50,832 bases of DNA, taken from NCBI GenBank assembly GCA_934086395.1, contig CAKOIE010000005.1, positions 1 through 50,832 of the forward strand, in the 5' to 3' direction. Each line of letters starts with the position of its first letter. Within the stretch, counting starts at the first letter, position 1. Shown piece by piece: positions 42,160 through 50,832 of the stretch. The notes under the pieces were generated by a model. The model did no database searches and was not told the DNA's origin. It saw only the letters and a list, made by a program, of their open reading frames with translations. A program made the position numbers and the translations under genes. The stretch is from an uncultured Bacilli bacterium (GTDB lineage Bacteria; Bacillota_I; Bacilli_A; RF39; UBA660).

Positions 42160-43339
42160 CTTCTTCACCTCCAAATAAACTAATTTGTTTATTATCATCA
42201 CTTTCATTTTTATTAAGTAATCCTTGATATCTATAAATAAGAGGCATAATTAAATAACCACTTTCTTGTTTTTCTATAAATCCATAACTAATCATTTCAT
42301 TTTCTACTTCATTATAAAAACTATTATGAGATAAATTTAAATAATTCTTATTAAAATAATCTTTATTATCAATTCTAATTTCTCTAAGTAAATTATCAAA
42401 TATTTCCTTACTTATGTATGCATTCTCATTTAAATCAAGCATTACTTTATTCTCTTTAATTAATGTGTACAATCTATTATTTACCATCAAAATTATATCA
42501 GTAATTTTTCTATTATTAGGAAAACTATTTTTATTTATTTTATTTTCATATTCAAAAACTAGAGCCATATTTTTAGTAACCTCTAAATCATAATTAAAAT
42601 TATTTAATACTACTTTCATATGATTTCTAAGTTTTTTTAAATAATCAATCTCCCTTTCACTTATATCCTTAGAATAAACTACAGGAGCATATAAAATATT
42701 GCGATAAACTTTATAACGTCTAACATCCCCTCTAGTATCATCTTGATTTAACCATTCATCATTTATAAAATCTTGATAACTCTTATGACTAAAAATATCT
42801 TGATTAAAAACTCTCATAACATAATTAGAAACACCAGTAACCAAGTACAATGCATCTGAACTTTTATCTATAATAAATCCATTTTTATCTTCATCTCTAA
42901 CTTCAACAATATTGTTATCTCTTAAAAAATTAATAACTCTTGTAAGAGACTTTCTATCCTCCATTAAATTCCAATCTGGTATATTACTAAATCCAAGTGT
43001 TATAGCAGTATTTCTTAAATAATCAATTAAATTAGTTAATACAAAAACATCATTTTTTACTTTATCTTCTAGATATAACAAAACTAAGCAAAGAAGAACA
43101 TAATCTAATACCTTTTCAAATTCTCTTATTCCCAAATTACTTTTTGCAAAAGAAGGTATTTTCTCTAGTTTAATAAAATTTTCTTTTATAATTAAATTAC
43201 TTCCTAAATTTTTACTTACAAAATCTCTAATAAAAATTTGATTCTTTTTAATTTTATAATAATTTTCTCTATCATAATCCTTAACAACCATAAAATTATT
43301 TAATAAATATTTTAAATCTTCATTTACACTCTCATTCAT
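42152..43339 (-). CDS. jetB: Wadjet kite-like subunit JetB (type II, DUF2398)
   Basis: 395 residues. Features agree with the DUF2398/TIGR02678 family: winged-helix-type segments, RDNNIVEVRDEDKNGF, the DTRGDVRRYKVYRNIL stretch, and YRYQG near the C-terminus. JetB is the MukE/kite-like dimer that holds the JetA-JetC ring together. Its start overlaps jetA by 8 bp and its end overlaps jetC by 8 bp, so the three are translated in a coupled way. The sequence alone gives moderate similarity; the context makes the call firm. Confidence 0.88.
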   Translation of the reverse strand: MNESVNEDLKYLLNNFMVVKDYDRENYYKIKKNQIFIRDFVSKNLGSNLIIKENFIKLEKIPSFAKSNLGIREFEKVLDYVLLCLVLLYLEDKVKNDVFVLTNLIDYLRNTAITLGFSNIPDWNLMEDRKSLTRVINFLRDNNIVEVRDEDKNGFIIDKSSDALYLVTGVSNYVMRVFNQDIFSHKSYQDFINDEWLNQDDTRGDVRRYKVYRNILYAPVVYSKDISEREIDYLKKLRNHMKVVLNNFNYDLEVTKNMALVFEYENKINKNSFPNNRKITDIILMVNNRLYTLIKENKVMLDLNENAYISKEIFDNLLREIRIDNKDYFNKNYLNLSHNSFYNEVENEMISYGFIEKQESGYLIMPLIYRYQGLLNKNESDDNKQISLFGGEEDV

Positions 43340-44816
43340 CTAAATCACCATCAAACCAAATTTCCATACTAGGAATAGACAGCATACCATCTTCACAATT
43401 TATAGTACAATATTTCCCATTATTATTAAAACCTATTTTATAATTAAGTCCAAACACAGGTTCCTTTTTAAAATCTTTAGCTAATCCATATCTACTAATT
43501 AAATCAAGTAAATATTCTCTTTCAATTTTATTTATTGTAGCATCAGTATCAAATTTAATATATTTCTTTTTTATAAAATCTTTTAATAATTCTTTCTTTT
43601 CTTTTTCTTTATCAAAATATTCCTTTAAGATTTTATTCTTTTCAAAAGTTTTATCCTCAATTATTATATTTTTCTTTTTATCTCTAACCTTATAATTATT
43701 TGGATCAATAGTTATATAATTTGGCTCAACATCATAAGAATTAACAATAAAATCAGTCGTATTTAAACTACTACCATTAAAATGCAACCCATTAGTAACT
43801 CCAAATATTTGACTAGATAACTTATTAGCATCATCAATTAAAACAAAAGAATCAAATAGTTTCGCAATAAATTTATATTCTTCTTTACGCTTAATCATAT
43901 TTCCATGAAGTTCTTGTAAAGAATTAGCACACTTTGTTATTTGAACAATAATTGCATTAGTAGTATCTAACATTTTATCTCCCTCAGTAATATCATTATT
44001 GTTAACAAACCACTTACACAAATTATTCCATCTATTTAAATTTAAATTTCTAAATTTATCATAATCATAATTATCATTAAAATTCATAGGTATAGCTTTT
44101 TGATATAATTCTAAAGCATCAATCAATTTCACATCAACTTTACTTATTTTTAATTTATTTATTAATTTTTTAATATCATCACAATAAAATAAATAACCTT
44201 GAATAAAATCTCTTAAATAACGAATCATCTTATCTTTATACTCTAAAAAACTAACACTTTGAAGTAATTCTTCTGTTTTAGATTCTTGAAATTTTTTTAA
44301 AAAGTCTTGATAATTTTGATTAATATCAATAAATTCATTCATTAACCTATCCCATAATTCATAAACACCTTGAACATCATCAAAATTTATTTTAACTAAA
44401 TCTTCTAAATAACCTTTTAAAACCTCAAATCTTTTTGGCGACAATGATGCCACTTTAACTTCTAGTTCCTCTAATCTAATTGTCATTCTTTCTATCTCAA
44501 TAGCATAATCAGTCATTTGGTATCTAAGTTTTCTATTTTTAAATTCAGCTAAACTTTGAATATTTTTATAATCTTGATAAGTAACCAAACTCATATTATC
44601 AACTAAAGTAGCTAAATCTCTTTCTAACTCTTCCATTGAATAATCAGGTATTAAATCTTTCATATAAGGATAAATATCTTCCTTATAAAGCCAATTTATC
44701 GCTTCTTCATACTTATGATAAAAAAACCTCATAATAGGTCTATATCTATATGTGTTATCAGTTGCTAAATATTTAGTTTCTGTTATACTTTTTTGTAATC
44801 CATTAATATCTTTCAT
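43332..44816 (-). CDS. jetA: Wadjet kleisin-like subunit JetA (type II, DUF2397)
   Basis: 494 residues. The N-terminus has the DUF2397 pattern YRPIMRFFYHKYEEA, followed by helical segments and a C-terminal winged-helix-like part (FKKEPVFGLNYKIGF). JetA is the kleisin (MukF-like) that bridges the JetC heads. RBS AAGGGAA. It is the first gene of jetABCD, behind a promoter region with direct repeats. The gene order, coupling and families identify a type II Wadjet system, which protects against plasmid transformation. Confidence 0.9.
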   Translation of the reverse strand: MKDINGLQKSITETKYLATDNTYRYRPIMRFFYHKYEEAINWLYKEDIYPYMKDLIPDYSMEELERDLATLVDNMSLVTYQDYKNIQSLAEFKNRKLRYQMTDYAIEIERMTIRLEELEVKVASLSPKRFEVLKGYLEDLVKINFDDVQGVYELWDRLMNEFIDINQNYQDFLKKFQESKTEELLQSVSFLEYKDKMIRYLRDFIQGYLFYCDDIKKLINKLKISKVDVKLIDALELYQKAIPMNFNDNYDYDKFRNLNLNRWNNLCKWFVNNNDITEGDKMLDTTNAIIVQITKCANSLQELHGNMIKRKEEYKFIAKLFDSFVLIDDANKLSSQIFGVTNGLHFNGSSLNTTDFIVNSYDVEPNYITIDPNNYKVRDKKKNIIIEDKTFEKNKILKEYFDKEKEKKELLKDFIKKKYIKFDTDATINKIEREYLLDLISRYGLAKDFKKEPVFGLNYKIGFNNNGKYCTINCEDGMLSIPSMEIWFDGDLDE

Positions 44817-44847
44817 AATAATTCCCTTATCGCCGTTATATTACCAT

Positions 44848-44907
44848 ATATTACCAATTATTTAAAGTATAAACCAAAGTTATTAAAATTATTTTATAAA
44901 CCAAAGT
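44848..44907 (-). promoter_or_regulatory. Wadjet promoter region with two direct repeats
   Basis: The 13-bp sequence TATAAACCAAAGT (plus strand) occurs at 44868-44880 and 44895-44907, a 27-bp period. On the minus strand a possible -35 TTGGTT (44872-44877) lies within the first copy and a -10 TAATAT (44848-44853) follows after 18 bp. A second short repeat, GGTAATATA, lies around the -10 box. The repeats are good operator candidates for an unlinked regulator; no regulator gene is next to jetA. Confidence 0.5.
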
Positions 44908-44971
44908 AATTATAATTAATAACATTTTATTTAAATTAGCCAAAAATAAGCATTGAATACAAAATTATTAT

Positions 44972-45001
44972 AAAAAAAAATGCAACTCATAAAGAATTGC
45001 A
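44972..45001 (-). terminator. Terminator of the essC operon
   Basis: TGCAATTC and GAGTTGCA form an 8-bp stem (one G-U) with a 5-nt loop on the minus strand, followed by nine T. It lies 10 bp past the stop at 45011 and separates the secretion genes from the Wadjet operon. Confidence 0.85.
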
Positions 45002-45010
45002 ATTTTTTTA

Positions 45011-46054
45011 TCACCACTTAAAAATATTCTTAAAGAATCCAACCAAGCCTACTTTTTTATTAATATTGCCATCATCCTTAGAAAGTTCTTCATGTTTTAC
45101 TTTATTATCAAGTAAATAGTCAACTAATTTATCCAAAGCCTCATTAGAATCCAACCTCTCATTTAAATTAGGAATATTTCCTACAATCTTAAACTTAGTT
45201 TCATATTCTAAACTTTTTATTTCTTCATTTTTAATATTACTTCTATTTAAAACAACATTAGAATTCTTAAGCATCTCATAAGTTTCTTTATCACCCTTTA
45301 CAACTTTATTAATCTTTGTAGTTCCAGGTTCAATTAGATAAATAACCTTATTACATATTTCCTTAACATCAGACCCATTTAAATCAACTACATACACATC
45401 AATATCATTTAATGTTTTAACAATAGTTTCAAATTGAATTCTGGATTCACAAGAAATAATTCTATCATCTCTAAAAAACAAAGAATCATTATTTACCATT
45501 TCTATACCTTTAACTTTTTTACTCTTACCTATCTCTTTAACTAACATATACATTAAAGTAGTAGCACCTGAATGAGGAAAACCATTTTCAATACCTATAA
45601 TTAACTTATCAGTCTCAAACTTTTTATTTTTATCAATTCCCGAAACAATACTATCTATTTTAAGAAAATCATTTCCTTCCATATATTCTTTAACATCATC
45701 AATAGTATTATTTCTTTCTAAAAGTCTATTAACCGCACTATCAGTAGTAGCAAAATTATAATATCCTTTACTAATTAATTTACTTAAGAAATGCTTACTA
45801 TTAGCAACAAATCCATCATTAAGAAGTAAAATTACATCACTTGGACTTCTAAAAAATTCTAAAAATTTATATAAATAATTATCATCATAATAATTTCTAA
45901 TTGAAGTAATATCAACTATTGCCTTATCATAATTTATTAAAAATAATTCTCTATCTAAATCTTCCCTAGTAAAATCTCCAACTAATGTTTTTGATACATT
46001 AATTGTTAAGTTATTAATAATTCTACTATTTTCATTCTTAATAATTATATACAT
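45011..46054 (-). CDS. ParA/CpaE-like protein with a degenerate P-loop, linked to essC
   Basis: 347 residues. The N-terminal 130 residues look receiver-like (alternating strands, IVDITSI, VILLLNDGF). The C-terminal half resembles CpaE/MinD-type P-loop ATPases: LIIGIENGFPHSGATTLMYM in place of the Walker A, IDVYVVDLNGSD as strand three, and IYLIEPGTTKINK later. The Walker Lys is replaced (PHSGATT), so normal ATP hydrolysis is doubtful. It starts 8 bp after the essC stop with RBS AGGTG and ends at a terminator. A structural or regulatory partner of the EssC translocase is the simplest reading. Function is not established. Confidence 0.65.
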   Translation of the reverse strand: MYIIIKNENSRIINNLTINVSKTLVGDFTREDLDRELFLINYDKAIVDITSIRNYYDDNYLYKFLEFFRSPSDVILLLNDGFVANSKHFLSKLISKGYYNFATTDSAVNRLLERNNTIDDVKEYMEGNDFLKIDSIVSGIDKNKKFETDKLIIGIENGFPHSGATTLMYMLVKEIGKSKKVKGIEMVNNDSLFFRDDRIISCESRIQFETIVKTLNDIDVYVVDLNGSDVKEICNKVIYLIEPGTTKINKVVKGDKETYEMLKNSNVVLNRSNIKNEEIKSLEYETKFKIVGNIPNLNERLDSNEALDKLVDYLLDNKVKHEELSKDDGNINKKVGLVGFFKNIFKW

Positions 46055-46062
46055 TAAAACAC

Positions 46063-49000
46063 CTACTTACTATTAATATCAAATTTTTCAACATATTTAA
46101 CATACTCTGCTTTACCTCTATTAACAACAAAACAGAAACTATTAGGAACCTCACCACGCATATAAGGTGTTCTTTGAACAACATTAATAGAAAATTGATC
46201 AGAAATTCCTGAACCAAGCCATATACCAAAATTCTTATTAGCATAACCTCTATACCAAGATTCCATTTCAATCTTTTTAATCTTATCTACAGAATCAACT
46301 AAAATGAAATTAACAATCCCTAAAGTACTAGCATTTTTAAATATTTCATCTAATAATTTCTTATTAGTAATACTAAGTTTACTTAAAAAAGCATCTATTC
46401 CAGTAATCATAAAATAAATTGGTTTTATATTTTTTAAAGCATTTTTATCAAAATCTGAAGTATTATAATTTTCAACTAATGTTTTTAAATATTCATTAAA
46501 TTTTTCTATAAAGGCATCAAAATCTCTATCAACATATTGATAATACTTTTTAATACCACTATTTAAATTATATTCATCTGCATTTAAAACTACTAGATTT
46601 CTATATTGTTTATAAATAATTTGATTAACAAAAGCATTTATAAAACTATCATATGTTGATAAATCTACTCCACTAATAACATTAATTAAATTTCTACCTA
46701 AATCATATTTTATATTAGCTAAATTATCCTTACTAATTCCTATAACTAATTCATCATCACGTTTTACATCTTTTATAATATTAGCTGTAGTAACCTCATC
46801 TGGTAAAACAGGTACAGCCTTAGCTTTATAAGTATTTTCTGCATTAAATGAAATAATTTTTTCTTTTATAAAATCACTCATATTCTCATCAGTTGCAACT
46901 GCTGTTTGAAATTCATATACATTATCAATCTTAATTAAACCTCTACCAAAATTCTTAGCTGGATAATTTTTTCTAACTCCATTAATAATATAGCTAAAAT
47001 CATCATCATTATTTTGATTAAGTGCATAAATAAGAGCAAAATTTTGTTTTAACTTATATTTAACCCCATTTGGAGTATTAACTGTTATTAGGAAATAAAT
47101 ACCATACTTATAACAATCACGAGTTATTGTGTTTAATACATCATCATACTTACTAAAAGTTTCAGAATAATTTTCAAAATTATTAATTATAACAACAATA
47201 TTTGGAACTTTAACATTACTATTTTGAATGAATTCTTTATAAGAACCACCATATTGAGAAAATAATCTCTTTCTTTCCGAAATAGTTCCATTAATCATTT
47301 TAAATAAATTTTCAACTTTATCAGTATCCGTTCCTTGTAATATATCTCCAACTATATTTGAATTTTTAAACATATTTAAGGCTCCAGATCCTAAGTCAAT
47401 AACATAAAAATTAACCTCATTTGATTTATAAAAATCCATAGCTGAATATATTAATGTTGAAATAAAGTTTTCTTTACCACTACCAGCAGCACCATATACA
47501 AGCGCATTACCATTTTTAGTAAGAGGTAAAGTAAGTAATCTTTGTTCCTGCATTGATGGAACATCATACTCACCAATAATTGGATTAAATACATAATCTT
47601 CTTTTTTAAATTTATATTTTTCTTTTAAATAATCAACTAAAATAATTGGTGGAATCTTAGCAAGCCATAATGGTTTACAAACTATATTTTGTTCCTCAGC
47701 TAAATCTGATAAATATTTAACCACATTTGCTAGCTCTTCCCCTAAAGATTTAGCAGTACTCTTAACAATCTTTTTAGTTTCAACCTTTTTAATTATATAT
47801 CCAATATTATTTAAGAAATCAACAGAAGTATCAATTTCCTTTTTTATTTCATCAGAAGGAACATAAGAGCCACCAGCATATGCTGCCTGTCCTAACGTAA
47901 ATACCTCATCATAACCAACTTGAAAATAAAATCTACCTGTTTGTTTTAATAAAGCAGCATCTGGTTTTTTTATAACTTCATTACTATCAGATTTATCCTG
48001 AACTCTTAAACAAACTCTAAATCTTGTATTACTCCAAATTTGAGGATCTACTACACCACTTGGTTTTTGAGTTGCTAAAATTAAATGAACTCCTAAAGAA
48101 CGCCCAATACGAGCGGTTGAAATAAGCTGATCCATAAACTCAGGTTGTTGATTTTTAAGTTCAGCAAACTCATCACAAATTATAAACAAATGCGAAACAG
48201 GTTCACTCAAAATACCTTCTCTATACATTTTTTGATATTTATATATATCAACCGTACTTTCACCACTTATTTCTCTTGCCTTATTGAACAAAGCTTGTCT
48301 TCTCTTTAATTCAGATTCAATAGATGCTAAACTTCTCTTAATCTCATTTGCATCTAAGTTAGTAATAGTACCAATTAAATGTGGTAATTTTACGCCATTA
48401 TTTTTATTTTCAAAAGCACCAGCAAGACCACCACCCTTATAGTCAATTAAAATAAATTGTACTTCATAAGGACTATAATTTAAAGCCATTGACAAGATAT
48501 ACGTAATAATAAACTCAGATTTACCTGAACCAGTCATACCAGCAATTAATCCATGTGGGCCATGATATTTTTCATGCAAATCAATAGTAATAAACTCCCC
48601 ATTTTTACCAATTCCAACCGGAGCAGATAAACTCATTACAGGATCATTTTTTATCCACCTTGCACCAGAATTTAAATGCTCAACCTTTCCAACCTCATAC
48701 ATTTCCAAAAAGCCAATTTTATTAGGAAGTTTTCCCTCAACATCATTTTTAATATCAATTGGAGTATTTGCTAAAACCTTAATACATTTTTCATAATCAA
48801 TAATAGTATTAAGTTCAACATTAAACCTAACAACACTATTTATATCTAAGTTATCCTTAACCTCTCCAATCTTATTATCATTAGTAATTAAACTTAAATC
48901 AATAAAAGAAGTACATTGATCCGGGAAATTAGTCATTTTCTTATCCATTATAAAAATACTAAAACCAACATATTTTTTATTATCTAAAATATCTTCAATT

Positions 49001-50694
49001 AAATCAATATCTCTAATTTTCTTAAAACTATCAGTAATAATCAAATAAACTTGATTAAACTCTGCTTTATCACTATTAATATCTTTTCTACTATCAAATA
49101 CTCGTTTTAAATAATAACATACCTCTTTATATTCTTCTGCAGATGCTGCAAAAAATCTAATACTTCTATCATCACTAAATAAATGAGGTGCATTCTTTAC
49201 AAAAGACCACTCACTTTCATGCTCTTCATCAGTTAAAATAATAATTTTTAAATCATCATAACTATGAAACGCTAATAATTGTATTAACATTCTTTTAACA
49301 TAATCATGTAAATAATTCATTCCAAAAACGCCGCTTATATAATGTTCTTTTAGTGAATAAGGAACTGGAACATTTTCTAAATTTTTAGGTTCCTGTCCAA
49401 GTCTTAGCACTAAACTTCTAAGATTATCCTCTTCCATTGTAAAATGTTCTTCAGGATAATTAATATTAATCTTCATTGGACAACTACCAATTCCTAAAGT
49501 TATAGATAAATAATCATCATCACTAATTCTTCTCTGCCACATTAAAGAACTTTTATTAATTATAACATCAGCAGATTGTTCACTTGAAAAATAATGCATT
49601 TTAAGCATAGAAGACTGTTCATTTTTAGCTTTACTAATTTCTTCTATTTTACTATCTATATATTTACTATATTTTTTTTGTCTCTTTTTTTCTTTAATTT
49701 TATTATCAATTTTTTGATAAAATTTAGTAAGTAATGGCCATATAAATATGCTAGCAAACATAGCTCCACAAACTATTAAAGATGGTGTTGCTTTTTCCAT
49801 TGTAGTAGTTCCATTAGTAACACCACTTAATGTATTATATCCCATCATTAATGATGACATAGACATAGTTATCATTGGACCAATTGTTAATAACAAAGGA
49901 CTTTCCTTTCCATCTTGCTTAGCTGGCGGATCATCAACTCTAATATTTAAAGTATCAAGTTTTGGAACAACTCTTGGTTTTTTATAAAAATAATCATTCT
50001 CATCGTATACATCATATAAATTATCACTATTATCTTCTGTATAATCACCAGCAATAGAATTAACAATTCCTAGTGGCATAGCACCTACACTAATATCATT
50101 ATTATCTACATTATTAACATATAAAACAATATTATTTAACCCAGCCGCACTAGAACTAACAATTATACGTAATCCATTAATAAAAATAATATCTCCTATC
50201 TTTACCTCTGAACTACTAAACACTCTTGAATTATTTAAATATACACCATAATTACTATTATTATTTATTAAAATTAATTTATCATTAATAGTTTTTAAAT
50301 AACAAGCAACATCATCTACATTTATAAATTTAATAAAATTATTATCAGATTTTCCAATACTAATTCCATTAGTTATATAGCTATTAATTTCATAACAATT
50401 ATACTTTTCAACAACAGGAGAACAATATATTATAAAAGTATCTTTATCTAATTCATTCTTAATTTGATAATAACTACCTATTTCTAAAAAAGCATACGGG
50501 TTCATAACATTATTTTCAACATAATATACATTATTATTACTAACTAATTTCCATTTATTATTTTCAGCTTCAACAAGAATTAAGTTTCTTTTATTACCAT
50601 TAATATCAAATGAATTAATCCAATATGATCCATTTGGTTCATCGGGTAAAATCACATTTTTAATATAGTTATTTTTTATAATATTTAACCGCAT
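46063..50694 (-). CDS. essC: Type VIIb secretion ATPase EssC (FtsK/SpoIIIE family)
   Basis: 1543 residues from ATG 50694 (AGGAGG eight bases upstream). Two FHA-like domains occupy about residues 1-190, with IGKSDNNFIKF as the core of the second. Two membrane helices lie near 260-320 (GPMITMSMSSLMMGY, then IVCGAMFASIFIWPLL). Three FtsK-type ATPase domains follow: the first has GMTGSGKSE near 720 and LFIICDEFAEL, the second GAAGSGKEN near 1070, and the third lacks a Walker motif. This is the FHA-FHA-TM-D1-D2-D3 layout of EssC/YukBA, the motor of Firmicutes type VII secretion of WXG100/LXG proteins. No EsxA, EssA, EssB or substrate gene is in the window; they may lie upstream. Confidence 0.95.
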   Translation of the reverse strand: MRLNIIKNNYIKNVILPDEPNGSYWINSFDINGNKRNLILVEAENNKWKLVSNNNVYYVENNVMNPYAFLEIGSYYQIKNELDKDTFIIYCSPVVEKYNCYEINSYITNGISIGKSDNNFIKFINVDDVACYLKTINDKLILINNNSNYGVYLNNSRVFSSSEVKIGDIIFINGLRIIVSSSAAGLNNIVLYVNNVDNNDISVGAMPLGIVNSIAGDYTEDNSDNLYDVYDENDYFYKKPRVVPKLDTLNIRVDDPPAKQDGKESPLLLTIGPMITMSMSSLMMGYNTLSGVTNGTTTMEKATPSLIVCGAMFASIFIWPLLTKFYQKIDNKIKEKKRQKKYSKYIDSKIEEISKAKNEQSSMLKMHYFSSEQSADVIINKSSLMWQRRISDDDYLSITLGIGSCPMKININYPEEHFTMEEDNLRSLVLRLGQEPKNLENVPVPYSLKEHYISGVFGMNYLHDYVKRMLIQLLAFHSYDDLKIIILTDEEHESEWSFVKNAPHLFSDDRSIRFFAASAEEYKEVCYYLKRVFDSRKDINSDKAEFNQVYLIITDSFKKIRDIDLIEDILDNKKYVGFSIFIMDKKMTNFPDQCTSFIDLSLITNDNKIGEVKDNLDINSVVRFNVELNTIIDYEKCIKVLANTPIDIKNDVEGKLPNKIGFLEMYEVGKVEHLNSGARWIKNDPVMSLSAPVGIGKNGEFITIDLHEKYHGPHGLIAGMTGSGKSEFIITYILSMALNYSPYEVQFILIDYKGGGLAGAFENKNNGVKLPHLIGTITNLDANEIKRSLASIESELKRRQALFNKAREISGESTVDIYKYQKMYREGILSEPVSHLFIICDEFAELKNQQPEFMDQLISTARIGRSLGVHLILATQKPSGVVDPQIWSNTRFRVCLRVQDKSDSNEVIKKPDAALLKQTGRFYFQVGYDEVFTLGQAAYAGGSYVPSDEIKKEIDTSVDFLNNIGYIIKKVETKKIVKSTAKSLGEELANVVKYLSDLAEEQNIVCKPLWLAKIPPIILVDYLKEKYKFKKEDYVFNPIIGEYDVPSMQEQRLLTLPLTKNGNALVYGAAGSGKENFISTLIYSAMDFYKSNEVNFYVIDLGSGALNMFKNSNIVGDILQGTDTDKVENLFKMINGTISERKRLFSQYGGSYKEFIQNSNVKVPNIVVIINNFENYSETFSKYDDVLNTITRDCYKYGIYFLITVNTPNGVKYKLKQNFALIYALNQNNDDDFSYIINGVRKNYPAKNFGRGLIKIDNVYEFQTAVATDENMSDFIKEKIISFNAENTYKAKAVPVLPDEVTTANIIKDVKRDDELVIGISKDNLANIKYDLGRNLINVISGVDLSTYDSFINAFVNQIIYKQYRNLVVLNADEYNLNSGIKKYYQYVDRDFDAFIEKFNEYLKTLVENYNTSDFDKNALKNIKPIYFMITGIDAFLSKLSITNKKLLDEIFKNASTLGIVNFILVDSVDKIKKIEMESWYRGYANKNFGIWLGSGISDQFSINVVQRTPYMRGEVPNSFCFVVNRGKAEYVKYVEKFDINSK

Positions 50695-50718
50695 AATGTA
50701 TCCTCCTATACTAATAAG

Positions 50719-50724
50719 ATTATA
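50719..50724 (-). promoter_or_regulatory. Putative -10 box of the essC operon
   Basis: A TATAAT box lies 24 bp upstream of the essC start, on the minus strand, with no good -35 partner (TTTATT at 17 bp). It sits between the upstream terminator and the RBS, so essC seems to have its own promoter. Confidence 0.45.
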
Positions 50725-50747
50725 CAATAATTAACGATTTAAATAAA

Positions 50748-50771
50748 GAAAAATAGTCTATGTTAGACCAT
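50748..50771 (-). terminator. Terminator of the gene upstream of essC
   Basis: ATGGTCTA and TAGACTAT pair (one G-U) around ACA on the minus strand, followed by TTTTTC. A second AT-rich hairpin (CCCCATAT with ATATGGAG) lies at about 50790-50815. The upstream gene is outside the window. Confidence 0.65.
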
Positions 50772-50832
50772 ATTAGTTATTACTCCAATACTCCATATAT
50801 AAATATGGGGTATTTTTATAATCTCTGATAGT

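Noticed and set aside
42160..42207. Longer N-terminus for JetC
   Set aside because: The extra 16 codons overlap jetB without an RBS, while ATG 42159 has GGAGGT at the right distance and an 8-bp overlap typical of this operon.
36866..44816. MukBEF or SbcCD chromosome-maintenance operon
   Set aside because: The fourth gene is a Toprim/DUF2399 JetD nuclease and the first two match DUF2397/DUF2398, so Wadjet fits better than MukBEF or SbcCD.

Overview
The window comes from a very AT-rich, low-GC Gram-positive bacterium, most likely an uncultured gut-type Bacillota (Bacilli or Mollicutes-like orders such as RF39, or a Clostridia relative). Evidence is the base composition, AGGAGG/GGTGAT-type ribosome binding sites, U-tailed terminators, cell-wall genes (LysM amidase, LytR-CpsA-Psr protein) and a Firmicutes-style type VII secretion ATPase. 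TGA is used as a stop and TGG as Trp, so the code is the standard bacterial one. The species cannot be fixed from the sequence.

Layout. 1-5.4 kb is a decayed accessory stretch: two membrane-anchored XRE regulators, a frameshifted AbiF-type HEPN RNase gene with a promoter and structured RNA upstream, a MATE exporter, an acetyltransferase gene interrupted by a stop, and a 23-residue serine-recombinase stub, ending at a tRNA-Gly(UCC). 5.6-10.3 kb holds housekeeping-type genes (tex, a membrane protein of unknown function, a YhcC/TIGR01212-type radical SAM protein). 10.3-16.1 kb is a tightly coupled six-gene operon on the minus strand: B12-binding radical SAM enzyme, P-loop kinase fused to a radical SAM/SPASM enzyme, DUF3419 (BtaA-like) transferase, a 178-residue protein with five ESR(T/S) repeats every 13-14 residues plus a coiled coil, an ATP-grasp ligase, and a class I methyltransferase. 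It reads as an undescribed peptide- or protein-modifying pathway acting on the repeat protein, and is the best candidate for a novel system here. 16.2-20.1 kb is an ABC exporter plus M13 metallopeptidase operon.

20.3-21.8 kb is gene debris, chiefly an AAA/DUF4143 ATPase pseudogene. 22-31.4 kb has a MacB-like ABC transporter, a nucleotide-kinase-like protein and SDR pair, a CPBP-protease operon facing an XRE regulator across a palindromic operator, and surface proteins. 31.4-35.2 kb has a holin-like pair and a leaderless four-LysM amidase on either side of an LCP cell-wall ligase. 35.4-36.2 kb is a Fic/VbhA-type toxin-antitoxin pair.

36.9-44.8 kb is a complete type II Wadjet (JetABCD) anti-plasmid system with 4-8 bp gene overlaps and direct repeats at its promoter. 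45-50.7 kb carries essC of a type VIIb secretion system with a partner gene encoding a ParA/CpaE-like protein with a degenerate P-loop; the other secretion genes and substrates must lie outside the window.
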